Shown in pieces: positions 33,408 to 42,957 of a DNA stretch of 52,678 nt (positions within the stretch are counted from its first letter, which is position 1; every line of letters begins with the position of its first letter). Source of the stretch: Selenomonas sp. (GTDB taxonomy: Bacteria > Bacillota > Negativicutes > Selenomonadales > Selenomonadaceae). The stretch covers positions 1 to 52,678 of the forward strand of contig JALEZZ010000073.1 of assembly GCA_022773585.1 (NCBI GenBank). The letters are read 5' to 3'. The notes below the pieces were generated by a model. The model searched no databases. It was not told the DNA's origin and saw only the letters and a program-made list of their open reading frames with translations. A program made the position numbers and the translations under genes.

Positions 33408-36092
33408 TCAAAGCTTCTTGAGGTCTGCGAGGCGCGCTTCGAGCGACTTCATCTTCTCTTCGTAGCCCGCGAGCTTCGTGCGCTCGCCCTCGACGACCTG
33501 CGCTGGTGCCTTCTTGAGGAAGCCCTCGTTGCTGAGCTTGCCATTCAGCTTCTTGATTTCCTTACCGAGCTTGTCCATTTCTTTCGTCAGGCGCGCCGTC
33601 TCCTTCTCGACGTCAATGAGGCCTTTGAGCGGCAGGTAGATTTCAACACCGCCGACGACGCCCGCCATGGCATTTTCAGGTTTTCCCGCGCCAGCAGCGA
33701 GCAGCGTCACAGGCTCAGCCGCCGCGAGCGCGACGAGATAGCCCTTGTGCGACTCGAAGACTGGGCGCAGTGCCTCGTCCGTGAAGTTCAGGATGACTTC
33801 GCTCTTCTTGCCCGGTGCCGCGCCGACTTCGGCGCGCAGGTTGCGCACGGTCTTGATGGTCTCCATGATGGCCGTCATCTGCGCCTCAATCTCGTCATTG
33901 ATGCAGCCCTCGTCGCCCGTCGGCCAGTCCGCGATCATGATGCTCTTGACGGATTCGTCATGCGGCACTTTCTGCCAGATTTCCTCCGTGAGGAACGGCA
34001 TGAAGGGATGCAGCAGCCGCAGCGTATGCTCGAGGACATACGACAGCACATAGAGCGCCGTGTTCTTCGCGCGCGGGTTCTCCTTGTCGTAGAGGCGCGC
34101 TTTCGTGAGCTCGATGTACCAATCGCAGAACTCGTTCCAGATGAACTCGTAGATCATGCGGCCGGCCTCGCCGAGCTCGAAATTATCAAGGCTCTGCGTG
34201 ACGTCACGGGCCGTGCGCGCATAGCGCGAAAGGATCCAGCGATCGGCGAGCGTGTAGTCGCTGTCCTCAGGCTTGAAAGATTTGTCGAAGCCTTCGAGGT
34301 TCATGAGCATGTAGCGCGACGCGTTCCAGATTTTGTTCGCAAAATTGCGCGCGCTCTCGACGCGCTCCCAATAGAAGCGCATGTCGTTGCCTGGCGTGTT
34401 GCCCGTGATCAGCATGAAGCGCAACGTGTCCGCGCCATATTTCTCGATGACCTCGACCGGGTCGATGCCGTTGCCGAGCGACTTCGACATCTTGCGGCCC
34501 TGGCTGTCGCGCACGAGGCCGTGGATGAAGACATGATGGAACGGGATGTCCTTGCCAAAGGCCAGGCCCATCATGACCATGCGCGCAACCCAGAAGAAGA
34601 TGATGTCGTAGCCCGTCACGAGCGTCGACGTCGGATAGAACCGCTTGAGCTCCTCCGTCTCGTCCGGCCAGCCGAACGTCTCAAACGGCCAGAGGCCCGA
34701 GCTGAACCACGTATCGAGCACGTCTTCGTCCTGATGGATGTGGTGGCTTCCGCAGTGCGGGCACTCCGTGAGGTCCGTGCGGCTGACGCTCGTCTCGCCG
34801 CAGTCGTCGCAGTACCAAGCCGGGATGCGATGGCCCCACCAGAGCTGGCGCGAAATGCACCAGTCGCGGATGTTTTCGAGCCAGTTGATGTAGATTTTCG
34901 TGAAGCGCTCCGGCACGAACTGGATGCGGCCGTCCTTGACAGCTTCGATGGCCGGCTTGGCCAGCGTCTCCATCTTGACGAACCACTGCTTTGAAACGAG
35001 CGGCTCGATTGTCGAATGGCAGCGCGAGCAGTGGCCGACGGCATGCTCATGATCTTCGATGGAGACGAGCGCGCCGATTTCCTCGAGCTCCTTGACGAGC
35101 GCCTTGCGGCATTCGTAGCGGTCCATGCCCTCATACTTGCCTGCGCCTTCGAGCATCTTGCCCGTGTTGCCGATAACCTTGATTTCCTCGAGGTGATGGC
35201 GCTGCCCCATCTCGAAATCGTTCGGATCATGTGCCGGCGTGACCTTGACAGCGCCAGTGCCGAATTCCTTGTCGACGTACTCATCGGCAAACAGCGGGAT
35301 GCGGCGGCCGACAATCGGCAGAATCAGCGTCTTGCCGACGAGGTCCTTGTAGCGCTCGTCGTCCGGATGCACGGCAACGCCCGTGTCGCCGAACATCGTC
35401 TCCGGGCGCGTCGTCGCGATTTCGACATATTTGCCCGGCTCGCCCTCGACTTCATAGCGGATGTGCCAGAGATGGCCCTGCTCCGTCTCATGCTCGACTT
35501 CGATGTCCGAAATAGCTGTGTTGCACGACGGGCACCAGTTCGTGATGCGCGTGCCCTGATAGATGAGGCCCTGCTCATAGAGCGAGACGAAGACCTCGCG
35601 CACGGCACGCGAGCAGCCCTCGTCCATCGTGAAGCGCTCGCGATCCCAGTCAAGCGACGAGCCGAGCGAACGCAGCTGGAACATGATGCGGCTGCCGAAC
35701 TTTTCCTTCCAGTCCCAGACGCGCTCGAGGAACTTCTCGCGGCCGAGCTCGTAGCGGTTCGTGCCTTCCTCGCGCAGCTTGCCCTCGACCTTCGCCTGCG
35801 TCGCGATGCCCGCATGGTCGCAGCCCGGAATCCAGACCGTGTTGTAGCCCTGCATGCGGTGATAGCGGATCAGGATGTCCTGCAGCGTGTTGTCGAGCGC
35901 ATGGCCCATGTGCAGCTGGCCCGTGACATTTGGCGGCGGGATGACCATGCTGTACGGCTTCTTCGACTTGTCCACTTCTGCATGGAAGAACTTGTTTTCC
36001 TCCCAGAACTTGTACCATTTCTTTTCAAACGACTGCGGGTCGTAGACCTTCGGGATGTTGTTCCCGAGATTTTCCTGCGCTTCCTCTGCCAT
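33408..36092 (-). CDS. Valyl-tRNA synthetase
   Basis: 894 aa. Class I synthetase: [14 protein letters not shown] (HIGH motif, about 50) and KMSKS (about 530); editing domain between; anticodon-binding domain and a C-terminal coiled-coil arm ([25 protein letters not shown]) of the valine enzyme. ATG 36092 has GGAGG upstream. Expression is controlled by the T-box leader at 36123-36364. Confidence 0.96.
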   Translation of the reverse strand: MAEEAQENLGNNIPKVYDPQSFEKKWYKFWEENKFFHAEVDKSKKPYSMVIPPPNVTGQLHMGHALDNTLQDILIRYHRMQGYNTVWIPGCDHAGIATQAKVEGKLREEGTNRYELGREKFLERVWDWKEKFGSRIMFQLRSLGSSLDWDRERFTMDEGCSRAVREVFVSLYEQGLIYQGTRITNWCPSCNTAISDIEVEHETEQGHLWHIRYEVEGEPGKYVEIATTRPETMFGDTGVAVHPDDERYKDLVGKTLILPIVGRRIPLFADEYVDKEFGTGAVKVTPAHDPNDFEMGQRHHLEEIKVIGNTGKMLEGAGKYEGMDRYECRKALVKELEEIGALVSIEDHEHAVGHCSRCHSTIEPLVSKQWFVKMETLAKPAIEAVKDGRIQFVPERFTKIYINWLENIRDWCISRQLWWGHRIPAWYCDDCGETSVSRTDLTECPHCGSHHIHQDEDVLDTWFSSGLWPFETFGWPDETEELKRFYPTSTLVTGYDIIFFWVARMVMMGLAFGKDIPFHHVFIHGLVRDSQGRKMSKSLGNGIDPVEVIEKYGADTLRFMLITGNTPGNDMRFYWERVESARNFANKIWNASRYMLMNLEGFDKSFKPEDSDYTLADRWILSRYARTARDVTQSLDNFELGEAGRMIYEFIWNEFCDWYIELTKARLYDKENPRAKNTALYVLSYVLEHTLRLLHPFMPFLTEEIWQKVPHDESVKSIMIADWPTGDEGCINDEIEAQMTAIMETIKTVRNLRAEVGAAPGKKSEVILNFTDEALRPVFESHKGYLVALAAAEPVTLLAAGAGKPENAMAGVVGGVEIYLPLKGLIDVEKETARLTKEMDKLGKEIKKLNGKLSNEGFLKKAPAQVVEGERTKLAGYEEKMKSLEARLADLKKL

Positions 36093-36122
36093 CAAAAATC
36101 CTCCATTTCAACTGTTTGCGAT

Positions 36123-36364
36123 AAAAAAGCGCTTTCGTCCCGAAGGACGAAAGCGCCTGCTTCCGTGTTACCACCTAGCTTCTCCCGCGAGACACAGCCT
36201 CGTGAGACTCATCATCATAACGCCGATGCCGCGTTTCCTGCTGCTTTCGCTCACAGAAAAAGCTCCGAAGCGACCTTCGCTGCCATCTGCCAGAAACTTC
36301 CACCAGCCGTTTCCTCTCTTGGGGCGTCGGGACAGCTACTCCTCTTCTTCCTCGCCTTTGCCTG
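36123..36364 (-). promoter_or_regulatory. T-box riboswitch (tRNA-Val) before valS
   Basis: Read on the minus strand: an AGTAG element and a Stem I with AAGAGAGG and ACGGCTGGTGGAAG typical of the distal T-box loops, a candidate specifier codon GTC (valine) at 36274-36272 followed by a purine, then the T-box sequence AGGTGGTAACACGG (36175-36162), and last a 12-bp terminator stem (36129-36140 with 36145-36156) with a U run. Uncharged tRNA-Val would pair with specifier and T-box and prevent termination. This leader explains the 316-bp gap between valS and the mannanase gene. Confidence 0.93.
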
Positions 36365-36370
36365 CGAATT

Positions 36371-36399
36371 ATCTTAGCATAAAGGAAACAAATTTACAA
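36371..36399 (-). promoter_or_regulatory. Promoter of the valS operon
   Basis: On the minus strand TTGTAA, 17-bp spacer, TAAGAT, ending just before the T-box leader; it begins right after the mannanase stop codon. Confidence 0.75.
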
Positions 36400-36408
36400 G
36401 ATGTGCGC

Positions 36409-39093
36409 TCATTTTTCCTGCTGCACGGCGCGGATGTCGTCGAAATAGAAATGCGAGTCCACCGTCTCGTCGCCGATCGTGTTGCAGTAAATCGCGAAGT
36501 GCTGCACAGCCGAACGGTCGAACGTGCCGCCGTTCTTTCCCTTGAACTGTGCAAACGGCAGCGTCACGAGCTGCGGCCGCGTCGTCTTTGCGAGTTTTGT
36601 CAGATCGACTTCGAAATCCTCGCCATTCGAATTCAGCTGGCAGATGAGCTTCTGGCCGCGGCCGTCAGGCTTCAGCCAGAACTGGACGGCATCATACGCG
36701 GACCAGTCTGCGCCGCCGAGGCTCTTGACGATGCCCGCATAGCCGCCTTTGCCAATCGTATAATGGAAATCGAGCCCCGTCTCGCCGCCTGCATGCGTCG
36801 CCGTGAGCAGCGGCTCGACCGTGCAGCCCGCGCCGCAGTTCGTCGAATACGCCGCTTTCAGCAGGCCGCCGTCGCCATAGTAGCTCTCGAAGTCATCGAC
36901 AAGCGCCGGATCTTTCGCAGGCTCCGGCATATTGAAGAGCACCATGACACTGTCAGCCTTCTTGCCGTCGAGCGCGAGCTCGACCGTGCCAACCGTCTGG
37001 CCTGCCGCCTGCAAAGCTTCCTCCGTGATGCTGCCCGTGACCATGCCATCGGCTTCTGCCGCTGTTGGAAGCGCCGCGATGACCGTGCCATCCTTGCGCT
37101 TCAGCAGGAACTCCGCCTTTTCATAGTTCCCTGCCACGCGGGCGCGGATTGTTGTCGGCGAGAGGATGCGCGCCGCCGTATTCGGCGTTGTCAGATAGCC
37201 GTATGTGCTCGCCGCCGGCACGGTCTTGACCGCGATGTTCGAGACCTCCGGCATCTGCTTTGCAAAAATCGACTGCGGCTCATTGTAGAATTCCATGAAG
37301 TGATTCACCATCTCATGGCCGCGCTTCGGCGTCACAAGATACGGCTCGTCGAAATTCCCTTCATTGAAATTCGACCACGTCATGAAGTACGCCATCTTGT
37401 GCGGCGCCACGGTCTTCAGCACTTCGCGGAACCAGTCCGGCCGCTGGTTGCCCGTTTTCGCAAGCGCGCCGCCCGTATTCCCGACGAGGATGCCTGCCTC
37501 CGTCACGGCCGCGAGCTTGTCATGCTGGGCCGCAAAATCGTCGACGGCCGCGAGCGTCTTGTCAAAGCCTGCCATCCAGCTGTCGTCTTTCTGCGGGTCG
37601 CGGTGGTACATGTCGACACCCGTGATGTCGATGAAGGCATCGCCCGGATAACGCGCCGCGTAGTCATCTGCATCGGCAATCGGGCCATTCGGCGAATAGG
37701 CATAGAGCAGGTTGTGCAGGCCTTTCTCATCGCGCAGGTATTCGACTGTCGAGCGGTAGAGGTTCTTAAATTCGCTCGGCGTGCAATGCGCCGCGCCCCA
37801 CCAGAACCAGCTGCCGTTGTTTTCATGGAACGGCCGAAAGATCACGGGCACGTCCGCCGCCTGCATGCGGCCGAGGAAATCGGCCACGAGGTCGAGATAG
37901 CCCGTATAGACTTCGCGCAGGTCGCCGCCGGGCAGGATGCGCCGCACAACATCGCCCTCCGTATGGTTCGGCGAATATCCCGTATAATCATACCTGCCGT
38001 CCACCTTCGGCTTCTTTGCGACTTCGGCAAAGTTCGGCATGTGGCAGCTCATCGTCAGCACGGCGCCCTCCTTGACGGCGGGCAGCACGAGGCGCGCAAG
38101 CTTTTCGCTGTACGTCTCGCCTGCCGCGCGCTCGGCGTCCGTGAGCTCGAGCTCCGCGCCCGTCAGCGCGAGGCCGTCGACGCCGACGATGCCCGCGTCG
38201 TCGCGCACCATGTCGTACGTATCGGAATGTCCAGACAGCTGGCTGACCTTGCGATGCATCTCGTTCTGATGACCGTAGGCGACATTGTCCGTTGCGGCGA
38301 GTGCGCGAAGCATCGCATACGTCTGCGCCGTCCGCTCTGTCGCATCCTTGTCCACGAGCGGCGCGACGGCGGGCAGCGGCAAAGCTTTGGCCTCGAGCCT
38401 TGCCTGCGGCCGGACGCTCGTCTTTACATCGACATAGCCATCTGCCACCGCCGTATGGTTCACGCGCAGATGCCCGAGATAGAGGTCGCCCGTGTAGTCC
38501 GTATTGCTGCCGACGATGCTGATCATGAAATACGAAAGCGGCGCCTTCACGTCCGGAACCTGCACGGCGACATGCACGACGTTCCAGCCCTTGCCCGCTT
38601 TCTTCGCCTGGGAAAGGTCGATGTCCGGTGCCGCATTGATGACTTCTGCATCCTCCGTGTCCTTCGCGTAGACCTTCGTCTTGAACTGCCCGCCCGTCAT
38701 GGCGGACGGCTGGTAGTAAAGATCATACGAAACGGTATTCGCCCCCGTGACATCGAGCGGCGTCTGGCCGTACTCGAGCTTCACTTCCGACCAGCCCGAG
38801 TCCTTGTTCTCTGCGTAGTTGACGCCGAGCTTCACCGTGCCGCCATGCTCCTTCGAAGCCTCAATGACCGGCTCGCCCTTGTAATCCCACTTGCCGCCGT
38901 ACTTCCAGCCGTCCATGCCATCGCGGAAATCCCAGCTCGCTTCTTTCGCCTGCGCCGCCGACTGCGTCTGTGACGCAAACGCCTGCGCGACAAATGCTTC
39001 CGGCACGAACTGCGGCATCATCGCAGGCACGCCGAGCACCATGCCTGCGGAGAGCGTCAACGGGATTGCCTTATGGAGCCATTTTGTCTTCAT
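36409..39093 (-). CDS. Secreted GH26 beta-mannanase with flanking carbohydrate-binding modules
   Basis: 894 aa. Signal peptide at 1-41 (ends AFASQ). A beta-sandwich mannan-binding-type module at about 50-215 (WDFRDGMDGWKYGG...), the GH26 catalytic barrel at about 240-600 with acid/base E424 in RPFHENNGSWFWWG and nucleophile E532 in AVTEAGI, a small Ig-like module (about 630-710) and a C-terminal module beginning DDFESYYGDGG (about 720-890) like those of the CBM11/CBM30 type. It cuts beta-1,4-mannan chains outside the cell, like B. subtilis GmuG but much larger. No SLH or sortase anchor, so it is released or periplasmic. Transcribed alone from the promoter at 39135-39163. Family exact; CBM families approximate. 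Confidence 0.92.
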   Translation of the reverse strand: MKTKWLHKAIPLTLSAGMVLGVPAMMPQFVPEAFVAQAFASQTQSAAQAKEASWDFRDGMDGWKYGGKWDYKGEPVIEASKEHGGTVKLGVNYAENKDSGWSEVKLEYGQTPLDVTGANTVSYDLYYQPSAMTGGQFKTKVYAKDTEDAEVINAAPDIDLSQAKKAGKGWNVVHVAVQVPDVKAPLSYFMISIVGSNTDYTGDLYLGHLRVNHTAVADGYVDVKTSVRPQARLEAKALPLPAVAPLVDKDATERTAQTYAMLRALAATDNVAYGHQNEMHRKVSQLSGHSDTYDMVRDDAGIVGVDGLALTGAELELTDAERAAGETYSEKLARLVLPAVKEGAVLTMSCHMPNFAEVAKKPKVDGRYDYTGYSPNHTEGDVVRRILPGGDLREVYTGYLDLVADFLGRMQAADVPVIFRPFHENNGSWFWWGAAHCTPSEFKNLYRSTVEYLRDEKGLHNLLYAYSPNGPIADADDYAARYPGDAFIDITGVDMYHRDPQKDDSWMAGFDKTLAAVDDFAAQHDKLAAVTEAGILVGNTGGALAKTGNQRPDWFREVLKTVAPHKMAYFMTWSNFNEGNFDEPYLVTPKRGHEMVNHFMEFYNEPQSIFAKQMPEVSNIAVKTVPAASTYGYLTTPNTAARILSPTTIRARVAGNYEKAEFLLKRKDGTVIAALPTAAEADGMVTGSITEEALQAAGQTVGTVELALDGKKADSVMVLFNMPEPAKDPALVDDFESYYGDGGLLKAAYSTNCGAGCTVEPLLTATHAGGETGLDFHYTIGKGGYAGIVKSLGGADWSAYDAVQFWLKPDGRGQKLICQLNSNGEDFEVDLTKLAKTTRPQLVTLPFAQFKGKNGGTFDRSAVQHFAIYCNTIGDETVDSHFYFDDIRAVQQEK

Positions 39094-39134
39094 TTGATCA
39101 TCATCCTTCGAAAAGTAATCTTGTTTCGAAGGAT

Positions 39135-39173
39135 ATTATACGATTTTATCGGTATTTTGTCAATAAAAGATAT
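39135..39173 (-). promoter_or_regulatory. Promoter of the mannanase gene, with shared -35 box
   Basis: Minus strand: TTGACA (39163-39158), 17-bp spacer, TATAAT (39140-39135), a consensus promoter. The block ATATCTTTTATTGACAAA (39173-39156) is identical in the PTS promoter (47338-47321) and in the promoter at 51318. The spacer also carries ATAC-N10-GTAT, close to the inverted repeat at the gntR promoter. Confidence 0.85.
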
Positions 39174-39209
39174 ATTATTTAGTTTCATAATTTTATATCT
39201 TTCTCGTTC

Positions 39210-39238
39210 TTGCTCATCATGAATCAGAATGTTATGAT
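39210..39238 (+). promoter_or_regulatory. Promoter of the esterase gene
   Basis: TTGCTC, 17-bp spacer, TATGAT, about 50 bp before the start codon. It diverges from the mannanase promoter; the two -35 regions are about 37 bp apart. Confidence 0.6.
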
Positions 39239-39286
39239 GAAATCAACCTCCACGAACACCTGGAACCTCTGGAAAGGATGACTGCC

Positions 39287-40429
39287 ATGACCCCCATGAA
39301 CTTCCGCCGCCGCTCTCGTCTGCTCATGCGCGCGGCCGCGTTGTCGTTTGGGATGCTCTGCCTCGCGCCAAGCGTCGACGCCGCCTTCGTTCCCGCAACG
39401 TCGCCTGCCATCTCCTACTATGGCCGCTGGGACATCCAGCGCACGAAGGAAGTCTGCCGCGCAGGACAAGGTTCTGTCTACCTGCGCGCCCGCTTCACAG
39501 GCACGCGCCTCGCCGCCGACCTCGCGAGCCCGAATGAATGGTGGCGCGTCTCGATTGACGGCGGCCCCTATGAGCGATTGCGCCCGCAGGGCCCCGGCAC
39601 CGTGCTCGCAGAAAACCTCGCCCCCGGCACGCACAGCGTCACGCTCGTGCGCTCGACGGAAGCGCGCTCCGGCATCAGCATCTTCCGCGGCTTCACCGTC
39701 GATGACGATGCCGCCGTCCTGCCGACCGAGGAGCACCATCCGCGCACCATCGAATTCGTCGGCGACTCGATTACGGCGGGTGCAAAGAATGACGGGGTCC
39801 AGGAAGGCCGTCATTACCAAGGGCAGGACTACTACGATGTCGAGGACGGCAACCAGTCGTTTGCGCCGCAGCTTGCGCGCATGCTCGATGCCGAATTCAG
39901 CGTCATCGCGAAATCCGGCGAAGGCGTCCTGCACAACTATGCCGAACCCTGGCCCGGCCATCAGGTACATGCAGCTGACCATTATCCGTGGACGTTCTAC
40001 TATGCCAAGCGCGGCCGCCACAACCTCCAGTGGCAGACAAAGGATTTCCCCGTCGATGCCATCCTCGTTGCGCTCGGCACGAATGACTTCACTGACCCGC
40101 ATCGGCAGCCGACCGAAGAAGAATTCACGAACGCCTACGTGCATCTCTTGAAGACCATCCGCCAGATGAACCCCGACACGCCGATTCTCTGCACCGAGCC
40201 CGTCCCCTATGATATCGGCCGCACGTCCGGCCCGTGGATTTCGGCCGCTGTCGAGCGCCTGCGCACGAAGGGCGACGCAAGCGTCCACTACATCGCGCTC
40301 AACGATGACGGCCCGCTGCTCGAGGACGCAGACTATGCCTTTGACGGCACGCATCCGACACAGGCAGGCGCAAAAAAAATCGCGGCCTTCCTCAAAGGGA
40401 AAGTCGCGAAGATTCTCGGATGGGAATGA
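39287..40429 (+). CDS. Secreted CE2-type SGNH carbohydrate esterase
   Basis: 380 aa. Signal peptide at 1-32 (LALAPS-type cleavage near VDAA). Residues about 38-145 form the jelly-roll domain typical of family CE2, followed by an SGNH domain: FVGDSITAG with nucleophile S161, the GTND block, and D353/H356 in FDGTHPT. CE2 enzymes remove acetyl groups from xylan or mannan. Divergent from the GH26 mannanase, so acetylated (gluco)mannan is the likely substrate. The ATG at 39287 is preferred over 39278 because AAAGGA is eight bases before it. Convergent with the ABC transporter gene, ten bp away. Confidence 0.88.
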   Translation: MTPMNFRRRSRLLMRAAALSFGMLCLAPSVDAAFVPATSPAISYYGRWDIQRTKEVCRAGQGSVYLRARFTGTRLAADLASPNEWWRVSIDGGPYERLRPQGPGTVLAENLAPGTHSVTLVRSTEARSGISIFRGFTVDDDAAVLPTEEHHPRTIEFVGDSITAGAKNDGVQEGRHYQGQDYYDVEDGNQSFAPQLARMLDAEFSVIAKSGEGVLHNYAEPWPGHQVHAADHYPWTFYYAKRGRHNLQWQTKDFPVDAILVALGTNDFTDPHRQPTEEEFTNAYVHLLKTIRQMNPDTPILCTEPVPYDIGRTSGPWISAAVERLRTKGDASVHYIALNDDGPLLEDADYAFDGTHPTQAGAKKIAAFLKGKVAKILGWE

Positions 40430-40438
40430 CGCCAGACA

Positions 40439-42157
40439 TCAGCCGCCGATGGGCTGGAGCGTCCAGCTGCCGTCACCTGCGAGGTGAAGCTCCTCTTCAT
40501 GCTGGGCAAACAGCGTCGAACGGTGGCCGACGCTGACGATGCTGAGGCCGGGCAGGCGCTTTTTGAGCAGTTCGTACATCTCCTGCTCGCGCGGCTCGTC
40601 GAGAGCGCTCGTCGCCTCGTCGAGGAAGACCCACTGCGGCTTCACGAGCAGCACGCGCGCAAATGCGAGGCGCTGCTGCTCGCCGAGCGAGAGGATGCGG
40701 CTCCAGTCGTCCATCGCATCGAGCTTGTCCACGAGCCGTTCAAGCCCGACATCGCGGAGCGCCGCCGCGAGCTCTGCATCCGTCCCCGCCGCCGTCCGCG
40801 GATACGCGAGCGCGCGCCGCAGGCTGCCGAGCGGCAGATAGGGCCGCTGCGGCAGGAAGAGCGCACGGCTCCCCTGCCCGATCGTCACCTGCCCGCTGCC
40901 ATAGGGCCAGATGCCCGCAAGCGTGCGCAGGAGCGTGCTCTTGCCCGCGCCCGACGCGCCTGTCACGAGCACGCGGCTCCCAGCCGGGAGCGTCACCGTG
41001 CAGTCATGCATGAGCTGCCGCCCATCGGGAAGCGCCACATCGAGGTCAGAGAGCGTCAGAGCGCTTTCGCCGCCCGCCGCGCGTTCTTCGTGCGCGACGC
41101 CATCCGTGAGCGCCTGTGCCTGCTCCATGTGCTCCGTGAACGTCGAGAGACGGCGGATGACCGCCGCGAGCTGTGCGATCGTATCATACGATTCGACGAA
41201 ATACGACAACGCATCCTGCACGCGGCCGAACGCGCTGACCGTCTGCATGAGGCCGCCGAGCGCCATCGCGCCGCCGAAATAGCGCGGTGCCGCGAGCACG
41301 AGCGGCACGATGATCGCGAGCTGCGCATAGCCATTGACGTAGAAATTCAGCAGCTTCGTCTGGCGCATGAGCTGCCAGTAATTCGAAATCACGCGTGCAA
41401 AGCGCTCTTTGAAGCCGACGCCCTCGGCATCCTCGCCGCGGTAGAACGCCACGCTCTCGCTGTTCTCGCGCACGCGCATCATATTGAAACGGAAATCCGC
41501 TTCATAGCGCTGCTGGTCGAAGTTCAGCCCGATGAGCCGCCGTCCGACGAGATGCGCGCCAATCGTGCCGAGCACGGAATAGACAAGCGAGAACCAGAAC
41601 ATGTAACCGTAAATCACGAATTCATGGCTGCCAATCGGCACCGTGAACGCGCCCGAAAGATTCCAGAGCACGACACCGAATGCGCCAAGCGTCGTAAGCT
41701 GCTTGAGGAATCCCAAGAGCAGCTGGAGCGTCAGCGTCACGAACTGGTTGATGTCCTCGCTGATACGCTGATCGGGGTTGTCCGTGTTGCTGCCGAGCAC
41801 CTGCAGGCGGTAGTAGACCTGATGCTGCATCCAGCCCGCGAGATACCGGTCTGTCATCCACGTCCGCCAGCGGATCTGGAGCATCTGCCGCAGATAAATC
41901 GCATAGACCGCGATGATGATGTAGAGGAACGCGAGCGCCGTGAACTCGCCGACGAGCGGCCAGAAGCTTTCCTGCGCGTACTGCTGCAATGCGTTGTAAA
42001 ACTCATTGTACCAGCTGTTGATGCGCACGAGCAGGTACACCGACGCAAAATTCAGCCCGATGACGAACGCCAGGAGCCCCCGCGCCCGCCATTTATGTTC
42101 CGAGTTCCAGTACCCGCGGAACAGATGCCAGAAGGTACGGAACGAACGCTTCTTCAT
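40439..42157 (-). CDS. SbmA/BacA-like ABC transporter (fused permease-ATPase, YddA type)
   Basis: 572 aa. Six membrane helices at about 25-320 belong to the ABC_membrane_2 (SbmA/BacA) group, with EFYNALQQ near the N-terminus and the conserved NPDQRISEDI after helix 3. The ATPase follows: Walker A GASGAGKST (about 395), LSLGEQQRLAFARVLL signature, Walker B WVFLDEATSALDE, H in VSVGHRSTL. Relatives take up peptides or cobalamin-like and fatty-acyl compounds; the substrate here is unknown. The start at 42157 is the usual MKKRSFRTFW-type N-terminus, with AAAGGA upstream. The frame is open far upstream only because it mirrors the gene on the other strand. It separates two parts of the mannan locus and has no visible link to it. 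Confidence 0.87.
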   Translation of the reverse strand: MKKRSFRTFWHLFRGYWNSEHKWRARGLLAFVIGLNFASVYLLVRINSWYNEFYNALQQYAQESFWPLVGEFTALAFLYIIIAVYAIYLRQMLQIRWRTWMTDRYLAGWMQHQVYYRLQVLGSNTDNPDQRISEDINQFVTLTLQLLLGFLKQLTTLGAFGVVLWNLSGAFTVPIGSHEFVIYGYMFWFSLVYSVLGTIGAHLVGRRLIGLNFDQQRYEADFRFNMMRVRENSESVAFYRGEDAEGVGFKERFARVISNYWQLMRQTKLLNFYVNGYAQLAIIVPLVLAAPRYFGGAMALGGLMQTVSAFGRVQDALSYFVESYDTIAQLAAVIRRLSTFTEHMEQAQALTDGVAHEERAAGGESALTLSDLDVALPDGRQLMHDCTVTLPAGSRVLVTGASGAGKSTLLRTLAGIWPYGSGQVTIGQGSRALFLPQRPYLPLGSLRRALAYPRTAAGTDAELAAALRDVGLERLVDKLDAMDDWSRILSLGEQQRLAFARVLLVKPQWVFLDEATSALDEPREQEMYELLKKRLPGLSIVSVGHRSTLFAQHEEELHLAGDGSWTLQPIGG

Positions 42158-42194
42158 GGAAAAACACATCCTTTGAATGCAACGAATTTCCTCC

Positions 42195-42238
42195 ATTATA
42201 GCCGTTTCCCTGCAACGATTCAAGAAATGTGGTAAAAT
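42195..42238. promoter_or_regulatory. Divergent promoters of the ABC transporter and the unknown membrane protein
   Basis: Minus strand: TTGAAT (42223-42218), 17-bp spacer, TATAAT (42200-42195). Plus strand: an extended -10, TGGTAAAAT (42230-42238), with a weak -35. Confidence 0.7.
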
Positions 42239-42277
42239 AGCACAAGAATTTACGACAACGCAAAGGAAGGAACCTCT

Positions 42278-42931
42278 ATGATCCTCTACCTCCTCGCAGC
42301 CATCCTCGTCGTGCTGCTGCTCATCCTCTACCGCTACCTGCCGAACAAGCGCATCTATGCCTGCTTCTGCGCGACGCTCGCCGTGCTTGGCATCGTCTGC
42401 TACATCTTCTTCCCGCGCGCACCACAGACGGAAGCCATGACGGAAGAACAGAAATACGATATCCTCCAGCAGCAGCAGATTTTTGCGACATGGTATGCGG
42501 GCTATCAAAAAGACATCAAAGACCTCGACCACAACTGGCGCTGGTATCACCAGATTCTCGAGGATTTCAAGGAGGACAACATCAGCATCCAGACGGCCTA
42601 CGTGCGTCTCAAGCAGCTTGAAGAAGACGAAAAGGCGCTGACCTCCCGCATCGGGAGCAGCGCCCCGCCGCTCGAGCTCCATGACAACTTCTACGACCTC
42701 ACGACGGAAATCGTCCAGAAGACGAAAGCGTATGCCGAAGCGCAGCAGAAAGCCATCACGCTGACGCGCGCCGCGAGCGACCCGCAGCGCATGCCGACCG
42801 ACGACCAGGAAGAGCAGAACCGCTTGCTCCAGACAGTCATGGAGAAAGAATCCCCCGTCGGCCTCTTTACAGCAGAAGAGATCGCCGAAATCCAAAGCGG
42901 ACTGGCGATCCCTGAAAATGGCAACGAATGA
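42278..42931 (+). CDS. Unknown membrane protein with two N-terminal helices and coiled coil
   Basis: 217 aa, not recognised. Residues 2-18 and 27-46 are membrane helices joined by a short basic loop (RYLPNKR), so both ends would face the same side. The remainder is soluble, strongly charged and mostly helical, with Gln/Glu-rich stretches (KYDILQQQQIF, LKQLEEDEKAL) and a tryptophan-rich spot (NWRWYHQIL). No catalytic motif is visible. GGAAGG stands upstream of ATG 42278, and it has its own extended -10 promoter. It converges on the gntR gene. It resembles a membrane-anchored scaffold, but no function can be named. Confidence 0.8.
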   Translation: MILYLLAAILVVLLLILYRYLPNKRIYACFCATLAVLGIVCYIFFPRAPQTEAMTEEQKYDILQQQQIFATWYAGYQKDIKDLDHNWRWYHQILEDFKEDNISIQTAYVRLKQLEEDEKALTSRIGSSAPPLELHDNFYDLTTEIVQKTKAYAEAQQKAITLTRAASDPQRMPTDDQEEQNRLLQTVMEKESPVGLFTAEEIAEIQSGLAIPENGNE

Positions 42932-42957
42932 AGTTTTTTATCACACCAGCGCGGTCA

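Noticed and set aside
40439..42895. An 818-codon open frame on the minus strand
   Set aside because: Only the part from 42157 resembles a protein family and has a ribosome site; the upstream part mirrors the plus-strand gene at 42278-42931.
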